NCBI RefSeq assembly: GCF_042653765.1
Contig: NZ_JBHSEZ010000001.1
Span: 1,054,001-1,118,000, forward strand
Length of the DNA stretch: 64,000 nucleotides
Source of the DNA: Castellaniella denitrificans
GTDB lineage: Bacteria > Pseudomonadota > Gammaproteobacteria > Burkholderiales > Burkholderiaceae_B
Direction: 5' to 3'
Below the pieces are notes generated by a model that saw only the letters and a program-made list of their open reading frames with translations, was not told where the DNA came from and did no database searches. The translations under genes were made by a program, and so were the position numbers. Each line of letters opens with the position of its first letter. Positions within the stretch are counted from its first letter, which is position 1. Of this stretch, positions 36,726-45,168 are shown in pieces.

Positions 36726-37250
36726 ATGCCCGACGACCACGCCGCCGCTTCCGCCGATCTTCCCGACTTCGTCCCGCCCCCCGATCCCCCCCTGCGCGTC
36801 CCGCTGCGATTCGAGGACTGGCTGACCGTACTGACCCTGGGCGCCCTGGCCTGCATCACCCTGGCCAACGTGATCGTCCGCTACCTGACCGCCGAATCCT
36901 TCGCCTGGACCGAGGAAATCTCCATCTTCCTGCTGGTCGTGCTCACCCTGAGCGCCAGTTCCTCGGCCTTCGTCCGCCTGCTGCACATCCGCATCGAACT
37001 GCTGGCCGACGGCGGCGGCTCCGCGCGGCGGCGGCGCTTCGCGCTGGCCGCGGGCACCGTGTCGCTGCTGTTCTTCATCGGCCTGACGGTCCTGCTGGGC
37101 CGCATGGCCCTGGACGAATACAACTGGGGCGACACGTCCCCGGCCATCGGCGTGCCCACCTGGTGGTATTCCATGTGGCTGCCCGTGCTGTCGGCGGTCA
37201 TCACCCTGCGGCTGGCCGGCATCCTGCGGCGCACCTGGGAGCGGTCATGA
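36726..37250 (+). CDS. TRAP transporter small permease (DctQ type), third system
   Basis: A 174-residue membrane protein with four hydrophobic segments and the DctQ-type SFAWTEEISIFLLVVLTL. The stop overlaps the large permease ATG by the ATGA arrangement. Start choice is open: ATG 36726 is used here. A GTG at 36687, preceded by AGGA, would add 13 residues. No cargo can be inferred from its neighbours. Confidence 0.85.
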   Translation: MPDDHAAASADLPDFVPPPDPPLRVPLRFEDWLTVLTLGALACITLANVIVRYLTAESFAWTEEISIFLLVVLTLSASSSAFVRLLHIRIELLADGGGSARRRRFALAAGTVSLLFFIGLTVLLGRMALDEYNWGDTSPAIGVPTWWYSMWLPVLSAVITLRLAGILRRTWERS

Positions 37251-38545
37251 TCCCCACCCTGCTGTTCGCGCTCTTCGTCGTCCTGATGGTCATCGGCGTA
37301 CCCGTGGGCATCGCCCTGGGGACGGCCGGCACGCTGGCCATCGCCCTGGCCAACCCCGACACCCACTGGTTCGGCCTGATGGCGGTCTCGCAGAGCTTCT
37401 ACGCCGGCCTGGCCAAATACCCCCTGCTGGCCATCCCCATGTTCGTGCTGGTGGGCTCGATCTTCGACCGTTCGGGCGTCGCGGCCAAGCTGGTGCGCCT
37501 GGCCCAGTCCATCACCGGCAACGGCCCCGGCATGCTGGCCGTGGTCGCCATCACCGTCGCCATGTTCCTGGGGGGGATTTCCGGATCCGGCCCGGCCTGC
37601 GCCGCCGCCGTGGGCGCCATCATGATCGGCGCCATGAACCGCGCCGGCTATCCCCGCGCCTACTCGGCCAGCGTGGTGGCGGCGGGCGCGGCCACCGACA
37701 TCCTGATCCCGCCCTCGATCGCCATGATCGTCTATTCGGTCCTGGTGCCGCAGGCCTCGGTGCCCGCCCTGTTCGCGGCCGGCATGTTCCCGGGCATCCT
37801 GGCCGGCATCGGACTGATCATCCCGGCCGTCTGGCTGGCGCGGCGCCACAAGATGGGCGCGGCCGCCCGGGCCCAGCCCCGCCCGCCCTTCTGGCGCAGC
37901 CTGTTCGAGGCCATTCCGGGCCTGGCCGCTCCCGTCATCATCCTGGGCGGCATGCGCATGGGCTATTTCACGCCCACGGAAGCCGCCGTGGTCGCCGTGT
38001 TCTACGGCCTGCTCATCGGCCTGTTCGTGCACCGCACCATCCACGTGCGCGACCTGTTTCCCATCCTGCGCGAGGCCGGGGAACTGTCCGCCGTCATCAT
38101 GCTGATCGTCACGCTGGCGGGAATCTTCGCCTGGTCGCTGTCCACCCTGTCGATCATCGACCCGATCACCAACGCCATCGTGCATTCCGGCCTGGGGCAG
38201 TACAGCGTGCTGACGCTGCTGATCCTGCTGCTGATCGTGGCGGGCATGTTCCTGGACGGGATCTCGATCTTCCTGATCTTCGTGCCGCTGATCCAGCCGG
38301 TCGCCGTGGCCTTCGGCTGGGACCTGGTGTGGCTGGGCGTGGTGCTGACGCTGATGGTCGCGGTGGGCCAGTTCACGCCGCCGGTGGCCGTCAACCTGAT
38401 GGTTTCCAGCAAGATCGCCCGGATCCCGATGGAAAGCACGGTGCCCTGGGTGCTGTGGCTGGTGGGCGGCATGCTCTGCACCCTGGTCCTGGTCGTGATT
38501 TTCCCGCAGATCGCGCTCTGGCTGCCGCATTATCTGGGATACTGA
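37247..38545 (+). CDS. TRAP transporter large permease (DctM type), third system
   Basis: A 432-residue multispanning protein starting MIPTLLFALFVVLMVIG. DctM-type blocks: PLLAIPMFVLVGSIFD, GGISGSGPACAAAVG, ILIPPSIAMIVYSV, YFTPTEAAVVAVFYG and GQFTPPVAVNLMV near the end. Coupled to the small permease by overlap, and followed after 54 bases, including a stem-loop, by the binding-protein gene. Confidence 0.92.
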   Translation: MIPTLLFALFVVLMVIGVPVGIALGTAGTLAIALANPDTHWFGLMAVSQSFYAGLAKYPLLAIPMFVLVGSIFDRSGVAAKLVRLAQSITGNGPGMLAVVAITVAMFLGGISGSGPACAAAVGAIMIGAMNRAGYPRAYSASVVAAGAATDILIPPSIAMIVYSVLVPQASVPALFAAGMFPGILAGIGLIIPAVWLARRHKMGAAARAQPRPPFWRSLFEAIPGLAAPVIILGGMRMGYFTPTEAAVVAVFYGLLIGLFVHRTIHVRDLFPILREAGELSAVIMLIVTLAGIFAWSLSTLSIIDPITNAIVHSGLGQYSVLTLLILLLIVAGMFLDGISIFLIFVPLIQPVAVAFGWDLVWLGVVLTLMVAVGQFTPPVAVNLMVSSKIARIPMESTVPWVLWLVGGMLCTLVLVVIFPQIALWLPHYLGY

Positions 38546-38553
38546 CGTTCGCA

Positions 38554-38571
38554 AGCGGGCGGCAAGGCCCG
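38554..38571 (+). other. Intercistronic stem-loop before third dctP gene
   Basis: GCGGGC (38554-38559) pairs with GCCCGC (38566-38571) around a six-base loop. CGGGGATTTTT follows at once. Such hairpins between permease and binding-protein genes can protect or separate the binding-protein mRNA. The stem is short, so this is only suggestive. Confidence 0.4.
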
Positions 38572-38599
38572 CCGGGGATTTTTCAAAGAGGAGACCGAC

Positions 38600-39625
38600 A
38601 TGCATTTCAAGCGACTCATCGGCGCTGCCGCCCTGGCCTTCACGGCCCTGGCCGCCGCCCTGCCGGCCCAGGCCGCCGACTACAAGTCCGAATACAAGCT
38701 GTCCATCGTGGTGGGCACCAACTTCCCCTGGGGCCAGGGCGCGGTGATCTGGTCCGACCTGGTCCGCCAGCGCACCAACGGCCGCATCAACATCAAGGTC
38801 TACCCGGGCACTTCCCTGGTCCAGGGCGACCAGACGCGCGAATTCACCGCCATCCGCCAGGGCGTGATCGACATGGCCATCGGCTCGACCATCAACTGGT
38901 CCCCGCAGGTCAAGGAACTGAACATCTTCTCCCTGCCCTTCCTGATGCCCGACTATCCCGCCATCGACGCCCTGACCCAGGGCAAGGTCGGCGAGGAACT
39001 GTTCGGCATCCTGTCGAAGAAGGGTGTGGTGCCGCTCGCCTGGGGCGAGAACGGCTACCGCCAGCTGTCCAATTCCTCGCGCGAGGTCAAGGCCCCCGAG
39101 GACATCAAGGGCATGAAGCTGCGCGTGGTCGGCTCGCCGCTGTACATCGACATCTACACCGCCCTGGGCGCCAACCCGACCCAGATGAGCTGGGCCGACG
39201 CCCAGCCCGCGCTCGCCAGCGGCGCCGTCGACGGCCAGGAAAACCCGCTGTCCATCTACGCCGGGGCGAAGCTGTACGACGTCGGCCAGAAATACCTGAG
39301 CCTGTGGAACTACGTGGCCGACCCGCTGATCTTCGTGGTCAACCAGGACGTCTGGAATTCCTGGTCGCCCGAGGACCAGAAGATCGTGCGCGAGGCCGCC
39401 ATCGAGGCCGGCCGCCAGGAAATCGTCATCGCCCGCAAGGGCGTGACCAACACCGACGATTCCCTGCTGAAGGAAATCGAAGGCCACGGCGTGAAGGTCA
39501 CGGTGCTGTCGCCCGAGCAGATCGGCGCCTTCGCCAAGGCCACCCGGCCGGTGTTCGACAAGTGGGCCAAGCAGATCGGCCCCGATCTGGTGAAGCAGGC
39601 GCAGGCCGACATCGCCAAGCGCTGA
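38600..39625 (+). CDS. TRAP transporter substrate-binding protein (DctP type), third system
   Basis: A 341-residue exported protein: signal peptide ending AQAAD (about residue 26), mature part beginning YKSEYKLSIVVGTNFPWGQG. Binding-site marks are GMKLRVVGSP with the arginine about 175 and GAVDGQENPLSIY about 215. A strong GAGGAG site precedes the ATG. It completes a small permease, large permease, binding protein order. The cargo is a carboxylate by family, but not identified. Confidence 0.92.
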   Translation: MHFKRLIGAAALAFTALAAALPAQAADYKSEYKLSIVVGTNFPWGQGAVIWSDLVRQRTNGRINIKVYPGTSLVQGDQTREFTAIRQGVIDMAIGSTINWSPQVKELNIFSLPFLMPDYPAIDALTQGKVGEELFGILSKKGVVPLAWGENGYRQLSNSSREVKAPEDIKGMKLRVVGSPLYIDIYTALGANPTQMSWADAQPALASGAVDGQENPLSIYAGAKLYDVGQKYLSLWNYVADPLIFVVNQDVWNSWSPEDQKIVREAAIEAGRQEIVIARKGVTNTDDSLLKEIEGHGVKVTVLSPEQIGAFAKATRPVFDKWAKQIGPDLVKQAQADIAKR

Positions 39626-39638
39626 TCGGACGGTCCCG

Positions 39639-39668
39639 CGCGCCGCGCCCGGGCCGGTGCGCGGCGCG
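39639..39668 (+). terminator. GC-rich stem-loop after third TRAP operon
   Basis: Ten-bp exact arms 39639-39648 and 39659-39668 around a ten-base loop, 14 bases after the dctP stop. No T-run follows, so termination would need Rho or the hairpin serves mRNA stability. Confidence 0.4.
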
Positions 39669-39752
39669 TGCCGTGCGCGGAGCCGCGCCGCCCCACGCGA
39701 AGACCTTCACGGCGGCGTATGATGCCGGCATGCTCCCGCCCTCCGGCATCTC

Positions 39753-40505
39753 ATGGAAATCACCTTCGACGTCGCCGTCCTGCTGTTCTTCGTCGCGCTG
39801 CTGGCGGGCATCGTCGACGCCATCGCCGGGGGCGGCGGGCTGATCACCATCCCGGCGCTGCTGGCGGCGGGCCTGCCGCCCGGGGCGGCCATCGCCACCA
39901 ACAAGATCGGCGGCATCGCCGGCTCGACCGCCGCCACGCTGCATTTCCTGCGCATGCGCCAGATCGACCTGAAGCGCAGCCGCCGGATGATGCTGGCCAC
40001 CTTCCTGGGGTCGCTGGCGGGCGGGATCGCCCTGACGCGCATCGACAGCGGCGTGCTGCGCCAGGTGATCCCCTTCCTGCTGATCGGCTTCGCCCTGTAT
40101 TTCCTGCTGTCGCCGCGCGTCGGCGCCGAGGACCGCGCCCAGCGCGTCACGCCCGCCCTGTACGCCGCCACCCTGGCGCCGCTGATCGGCTTCTACGACG
40201 GCTTCTTCGGCCCGGGCACGGGCACGTTCTTCGCGATCTCCTGCGTCACGCTGCTGGGCTTCAACCTGGTCAAGGCCACGGCGCACGCCAAGCTGCTGAA
40301 CCTGTGCAGCAACCTGGCCTCCGTCCTGTTCTTCGCCGCCAGCGGCCACATCGTCTGGGCCTTCGGCCTGCCCATGCTGGCGGGCCAGTGGATCGGCGGC
40401 ACCATCGGCGCGCGCCTGGCCGTCACGCGCGGCCACCAGCTGATCCGCGTCCTGATGGTGGCCATGGCGCTGATCGTTTCGGTGAAGATGATCCTGGAAC
40501 GATAG
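39753..40505 (+). CDS. TSUP-family permease (TauE/SafE, YfcA-like)
   Basis: A 250-residue integral membrane protein with about eight hydrophobic helices. The TauE/SafE repeat signature is seen near the N-terminus (DAIAGGGGLITIPALLAAG) and again at FYDGFFGPGTGTFF, followed by NLVKATAHAKLLNL. The family exports or imports sulfite, sulfoacetate or other organic anions. The substrate here is unknown. It converges on yaeQ. Confidence 0.88.
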   Translation: MEITFDVAVLLFFVALLAGIVDAIAGGGGLITIPALLAAGLPPGAAIATNKIGGIAGSTAATLHFLRMRQIDLKRSRRMMLATFLGSLAGGIALTRIDSGVLRQVIPFLLIGFALYFLLSPRVGAEDRAQRVTPALYAATLAPLIGFYDGFFGPGTGTFFAISCVTLLGFNLVKATAHAKLLNLCSNLASVLFFAASGHIVWAFGLPMLAGQWIGGTIGARLAVTRGHQLIRVLMVAMALIVSVKMILER

Positions 40506-40574
40506 GCCCGCATCCGCCCGTTCCGTCCGCCGCGAGGGCTTCGGGTGGCGCCGCGCACGCGGCCGATCCGCCGG

Positions 40575-41123
40575 TCAGCCGGTCTCGCGCAGGCAGCGCA
40601 CGTCCAGGCTCACGTCTCCGCGCTCGCACGACACCCAGGCCGTGCGATCGGTGACGTTCACGCTCAAGCTCATATTGCGTTCGGCCAGGGCCGCCAGGGC
40701 ACGCGTGGCCTCGGCATCCAGGACCCAGACCTGCAGGTTGGAAGCCCGGCCCAGCTTGTCGCGCACCCCGGACCACCAGACGTCCGCGCCCCGGCCGTAG
40801 GCCAGCACGATCACCTGGTCCGCCCGGCCGCAGGCCTTCAGCAGGCGGCGCTCGTCGGGCAGTCCGACCTCGACCCACTGCAGGATCGCGCCGGTCAGGT
40901 CCAGGTTCCAGAGGTCCGGCTCGTCCGTGTCGCTCAGGCCCCGGGTGAAGACCAGCCGCTCGTCGGCCTCGACCCACAGGGCATAGGCCAGCAGCCGCAC
41001 CATCAGGCGCTCGTCGGTCTCGGACGGGTGCCGGGCGACGGTGACGGCATGGCTGCCGTAGTAGGCGCGGTCATTGTCCGCGACGTGGAGTTCCGCCTTG
41101 TAGACGGTGGAGCGCAAGGCCAT
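40575..41123 (-). CDS. yaeQ: YaeQ family protein
   Basis: A 182-residue cytoplasmic protein of the YaeQ family, recognised by MALRSTVYKAELHVAD, RHPSETDERLMVRLLAYAL and DLWNLDLTGAILQWVEVG. YaeQ has a PD-(D/E)XK nuclease-like fold, but its activity is not established. It lies 9 bases after the amn stop and is probably read with it. Confidence 0.9.
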   Translation of the reverse strand: MALRSTVYKAELHVADNDRAYYGSHAVTVARHPSETDERLMVRLLAYALWVEADERLVFTRGLSDTDEPDLWNLDLTGAILQWVEVGLPDERRLLKACGRADQVIVLAYGRGADVWWSGVRDKLGRASNLQVWVLDAEATRALAALAERNMSLSVNVTDRTAWVSCERGDVSLDVRCLRETG

Positions 41124-41132
41124 GGTTTTTGA

Positions 41133-42629
41133 TTACTTGAACGCGGTCTCGATGAAGCTGCGCAGTTTACGCGAGTGCAGGCGCTCGCCGGGCATCTCGC
41201 GCAGGCGCTCCAGCGCCCGGATGCCGATGTGCAGGTGCTGGTTGACCTGGGTGCGGTAGAAGGCGGTGGCCATGCCCGGCAGCTTGAGTTCGCCGTGCAG
41301 CGGCTTGTCCGACACGCACAGCAGCGTGCCGTAGGGCACGCGGAAGCGGAAGCCGTTGGCCGCGATGGTGGCCGACTCCATGTCCAGGGCGATGGCGCGC
41401 GACTGCGACAGGCGCTGCACCGGCTCCTGCTGGTCGCGCAGTTCCCAGTTGCGGTTGTCGATGGTGGCCACGGTGCCGGTGCGCATGATCTTCTTCAGCT
41501 CCCAGCCCGACAGGCCGGACACGTCGGCCACGGCCTGTTCCAGGGCGACCTGGACCTCGGCCAGCGGCGGCACCGGCACCCACAGGGGCAGGTCGTCGTC
41601 CAGCACGTGGTCCTGGCGCACGTAGCCGTGGGCCAGCACGTAGTCCCCCAGCCGCTGCGTGGTGCGCAGCCCGGCGCAATGGCCCAGCATCAGCCAGGCC
41701 GACGGCCGCAGCACGGCGACGTGGTCGGTGATGGTCTTGGCGTTGGACGGCCCCACGCCGATGTTGATCAGCGTGATGCCGGTGTGCCCCGGGCGCTTCA
41801 GGTGGTAGGACGGCATCTGCGGCAGCGGCATCGGGCCCGCGCGGGGCTCGTCCAGATTGTCGCGCGTGACGACGCGGTTGCCGGGCTCGACCAGTTCCGT
41901 GTAGCCGCCCGCGCCGGAGGCCAGGGTCTCGCGCGCCCACTGGACGAAGCCGTCCACGTAGAACTGGTAGTTGGTGAACAGCACGAAGTCCTGGAAATGC
42001 ACCGGGGCCGTGGCCGTGTAATGCTGCAGCCGGTGCAGGGAATAATCGATGCGCGGCGCGGTGAAGGGCCCCAGGGGCCGGGCCTGGTTGGGGCGGCCGC
42101 GCCAGGTGCCGTTGACGATGGCGTCGTCGGTCACCGCCAGGTCGGGCACGTCGAAGTGGTCGCGCAGGGTATGGCCCGGGACTTCGGAATACTCGCCCTC
42201 GACGTACTCGCCCTCCGGGAAGGCGAAGTGCAGGGGGATGGGCAGGTCCGACTCGCCGATCTCCACCGGCACGCCGTGGTTGCGCAGCAGCAGGCGCACC
42301 TGTTCGCGCAGGTAGTCGTGGAACAGGGCGGGCTGGGTGACCGTGGTCATGTAGACGCCTGGTTCGACCAGGTGGCCGTAGGACAGGCGGCTGTCGATTT
42401 CCTGGTAGGAATGCACCCGGATGCGGATCGCCGGATAGCAGGCGCGCACCCGCTGGCCGGCCTCCAGGCCGTTGGCGCAGTATTCGCGGAAGGCGTCGCG
42501 GATGAAGGCGGTGTTGCGCCGGTAGATTTCCAGCAGCCGGTCCACCGCCGCGTCGGCGTCCTCGTAGCTGGAGAACGGGATCAGCTGCGGCAACCGGGTC
42601 GGGCGCGCGATGTCGATGAACTTTTCCAT
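41133..42629 (-). CDS. amn: AMP nucleosidase
   Basis: Cleaves AMP to adenine and ribose 5-phosphate. The 498-residue length fits the proteobacterial Amn family. An N-terminal domain leads into a phosphorylase-like catalytic domain with GHTGITLINIGVGPSNAKTI (substrate pocket), LMLGHCAGLR and ALDMESATIAANGF (the purine-nucleoside-phosphorylase-type glutamate). The ATG at 42629 gives MEKFIDIARP. The open frame upstream is an antisense shadow of guaD's neighbourhood. Position next to guaD and the xdh genes places it in purine salvage/catabolism. Confidence 0.93.
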   Translation of the reverse strand: MEKFIDIARPTRLPQLIPFSSYEDADAAVDRLLEIYRRNTAFIRDAFREYCANGLEAGQRVRACYPAIRIRVHSYQEIDSRLSYGHLVEPGVYMTTVTQPALFHDYLREQVRLLLRNHGVPVEIGESDLPIPLHFAFPEGEYVEGEYSEVPGHTLRDHFDVPDLAVTDDAIVNGTWRGRPNQARPLGPFTAPRIDYSLHRLQHYTATAPVHFQDFVLFTNYQFYVDGFVQWARETLASGAGGYTELVEPGNRVVTRDNLDEPRAGPMPLPQMPSYHLKRPGHTGITLINIGVGPSNAKTITDHVAVLRPSAWLMLGHCAGLRTTQRLGDYVLAHGYVRQDHVLDDDLPLWVPVPPLAEVQVALEQAVADVSGLSGWELKKIMRTGTVATIDNRNWELRDQQEPVQRLSQSRAIALDMESATIAANGFRFRVPYGTLLCVSDKPLHGELKLPGMATAFYRTQVNQHLHIGIRALERLREMPGERLHSRKLRSFIETAFK

Positions 42630-42700
42630 GCGCCCGATTATGGCAGGTCTTCGTGACGGCCGGGCACACGCGGCCGCAGGCTGCGCGGCGTGGGGGCCCT

Positions 42701-44038
42701 CTACCCGCGCCGGTGCACTTCCCGTCCCGCCGCGTAGGTGGCGGCGATGGCGCGGTCGTCGCCCAGCATCGCCAGGGCGAACAGCAGTTCCTCCAGCGAT
42801 TCGGCCAGGGCGCTGCGGCGTTCCAGCAGCGGCGTGGCCTTGGGATCCAGGACGATGAAGTCGGCCTCGGCGCCCGGCTCCAGCGTGCCGATCCGGCCGG
42901 TCAGGCCCAGGTGCTTGGCCGCGCCCTGCGTGGCCTGCCAGAACATGCGCCGCGCCGTCAGGTAGTGGCCCGACAGGCGCGCGACCTTGTGCGCCTCGTT
43001 CATGGTCAGCAGCATGGAAAAGGACGAGCCGCCGCCCACGTCGGTGGCCAGGGCCACCGGCATGCCGAAGTCCTTGGCCGCCGCGAAATCGAACAGGCCG
43101 CTGCCCAGGAACTGGTTGGAGGTGGGGCAGTGGGCGGCGACGGCGCCCGCGTCGCGCATGCGGCGGCGGTCGTCGTCGTCCAGCCAGACGCAGTGGCCGT
43201 AGACCGACCGGGGCCGCAGCAGGCCGTAGCGGTCGTAGATGTCCAGGTAGCTGCGGTAGCCGGGGAACAGGCCCATGACCCATTTCACCTCGTCGCGGTT
43301 CTCCGACACGTGCGACTGGATGAACACGTCCTGGTAGCGTTTGGCCAGCTCGCCGCACAGGCCGAGCTGCTCGGGCGTGGAGGTGGGCGCGAAGCGCGGC
43401 GTCAGGGCATAGAGCTGGCGCCCCGTGCCGTGCCAGCGCCGGATCAGGTCCTCACTGTCGCGGGCGCCGGACTCGGCCGTGTCGCGCAGGTATTCGGGAC
43501 AGTTGCGGTCCATCATGACCTTGCCCGCCACCATGCGCAGGTCGCGCGCGTGGCTTTCCTCGAAGAAGGCCTGGGCCGAGCCCGGATGCACGGTGCAGTA
43601 CACCAGCGCGGTGGTGGTGCCGCAGCGCAGCAGCTCGTCCAGGAAGAAGCGCGCCACGTCCTGGGCGTATTCCGGGTTCTCGAAGCGCCGCTCGGTCGGG
43701 AAGGTATAGGTTTCCAGCCACGGCAGCAGGCCCGGCGCCGGCGAGGCGATCATGTCCGTCTGCGGGTAGTGGATGTGGGTGTCGATGAAGCCCGGCGTGA
43801 TCAGGCGGCCGCGCCAGTCGTTGACCGGCGTGCCGGGGGGCAGGTCGCCGATCAGCCGGTCGTAGTCGCCGCATTGCTCGATGCGGCCGTCGCGCACGAC
43901 CAGCAGGCCGTCGCGGATCCACTCGCAGGCCTCGTCCTCGGCCTTGGGGGTATCGCGGAAATACAGCAGCTGGGCGCGGTAGGCCTGCGGGCCGGACGCG
44001 TTCGGTCGGGCGGGCGCGGACGGGTTCGTGGACGTCAT
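42701..44038 (-). CDS. guaD: Guanine deaminase
   Basis: Zinc amidohydrolase converting guanine to xanthine. The 445 residues show the metal motif DTHIHYPQTDM about residue 86, FIQSHVSENRDEVKW about 240, YGHCVWLDDDD about 278 and ATDVGGGSSFSML about 330, all guanine deaminase markers. Product feeds the xanthine dehydrogenase encoded upstream on the same strand (101-base gap to xdhC). Followed by amn. Confidence 0.95.
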   Translation of the reverse strand: MTSTNPSAPARPNASGPQAYRAQLLYFRDTPKAEDEACEWIRDGLLVVRDGRIEQCGDYDRLIGDLPPGTPVNDWRGRLITPGFIDTHIHYPQTDMIASPAPGLLPWLETYTFPTERRFENPEYAQDVARFFLDELLRCGTTTALVYCTVHPGSAQAFFEESHARDLRMVAGKVMMDRNCPEYLRDTAESGARDSEDLIRRWHGTGRQLYALTPRFAPTSTPEQLGLCGELAKRYQDVFIQSHVSENRDEVKWVMGLFPGYRSYLDIYDRYGLLRPRSVYGHCVWLDDDDRRRMRDAGAVAAHCPTSNQFLGSGLFDFAAAKDFGMPVALATDVGGGSSFSMLLTMNEAHKVARLSGHYLTARRMFWQATQGAAKHLGLTGRIGTLEPGAEADFIVLDPKATPLLERRSALAESLEELLFALAMLGDDRAIAATYAAGREVHRRG

Positions 44039-44139
44039 GAGGTCTCCTCGGTCGTGGTCTGCGGGCCGCGGTCCGCCTTCGCGGCGGGGCCGGCGGCCCG
44101 GCGTTCTTCAATGGGGTGCGGCAAATGAATCCGCGGGGG

Positions 44140-45168
44140 TCAATGGGCGGCCGCTTCGGTCCGGGCCGGCGCGGCGGCGGCCCGCCGTTCCCGTTCCGAG
44201 CGCAGGCGCAGCAGCTGGGCGGCGACCGCGACGGCGATCACGTCGGGCTGCTTGCCTTCGATGCCGGGCTCGCCGATCGGGCAGACGATGCGCGCGACCC
44301 GTTCCGGCGGGATGCCGCGCGCGCGGAAGCGGTGCTCGAACTTGCGCCGCTTGGTCTGCGAGCCGATCAGGCCGAAATACGCCACGTCGTCGCGCCGCAG
44401 CAACTGCTCGCACAGGCGCTGGTCGAGCGCGTGGTCATGGGTCATGATCAGGAAACAGCTGTCGGGCGGGGCCTCGTCGATCACGGCCTCGGGCGTGTCG
44501 GTCGCCTCGATCGACACGTTGTCGGGCACCGCGTCCGGAAACAGGTCGTCGCGCGCATCCACCCAGGTCACCCGGCAAGGCAGGGTGCCCAGGATATGTA
44601 CCAGGGCCTGGCCGACGTGGCCCGCGCCGAAGATCACCACATGCAGCGGATCGGGGCGCACGGCCTCGCGCAGCGTCAGGCAGCCCAGGACGGGGTCGGG
44701 CCGCAGCAGCCGGTCGGCGTCCGGGCCGGTCGCGTCCGCCTCGTCCGGCGCGGACACGCGCACCCAGGGCGCCACGCCCATGCCGCCCAGGCCGACTTCG
44801 CGGATGCGGCCAGCCGGCGACTGCAGGCCGGCGTGCAGGGCTTCCAGCCAGCCGCGGTCGGATTCCCGCAGGCGCTCGAACAGCAGATGCACCATGCCGC
44901 CGCAGCACTGGCCCAGCGCCGGTCCCAGGGGCAGGGCCTCGATCCAGCGGTCGGGGCCGTCGTCCGCGCGCAGGCGCGCCCGGGCGAACTCGGCGGCCTT
45001 CCATTCCAGGTGCCCGCCGCCGATGGTGAGCCACTGGTGGCCGGCGGACACGAGCATCTTGGCGCCGGCCTCGCGCGGGGCCGATCCCTGGACCCAGGCG
45101 ACCGTGACCAGCACCACCGCCTGCCGCCGATCCAGGCACCACAGGGCCTGATCGATCCAGGCGTGCAT
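44140..45168 (-). CDS. xdhC: Xanthine dehydrogenase accessory protein XdhC
   Basis: A 342-residue chaperone that matures and delivers sulfurated molybdenum cofactor to xanthine dehydrogenase. Marks: an N-terminal XdhC/CoxI domain with QGSAPREAGAKMLV and GGGHLEWKAAE, a cysteine pair QCCGG, and a Rossmann-like C-terminal domain with VVIFGAGHVGQAL and YFGLIGSQTKRRKF. Its ATG overlaps the xdhB stop by one base (TGATG), so it is coupled to the enzyme genes. An Ala/Arg-rich tail ends the protein. Confidence 0.93.
   Translation of the reverse strand: MHAWIDQALWCLDRRQAVVLVTVAWVQGSAPREAGAKMLVSAGHQWLTIGGGHLEWKAAEFARARLRADDGPDRWIEALPLGPALGQCCGGMVHLLFERLRESDRGWLEALHAGLQSPAGRIREVGLGGMGVAPWVRVSAPDEADATGPDADRLLRPDPVLGCLTLREAVRPDPLHVVIFGAGHVGQALVHILGTLPCRVTWVDARDDLFPDAVPDNVSIEATDTPEAVIDEAPPDSCFLIMTHDHALDQRLCEQLLRRDDVAYFGLIGSQTKRRKFEHRFRARGIPPERVARIVCPIGEPGIEGKQPDVIAVAVAAQLLRLRSERERRAAAAPARTEAAAH

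Noticed and set aside
36881..39487. Long antisense open frame under the third TRAP operon
   Set aside because: His/Asp/Gln-rich shadow. The plus-strand TRAP genes have clear family motifs.
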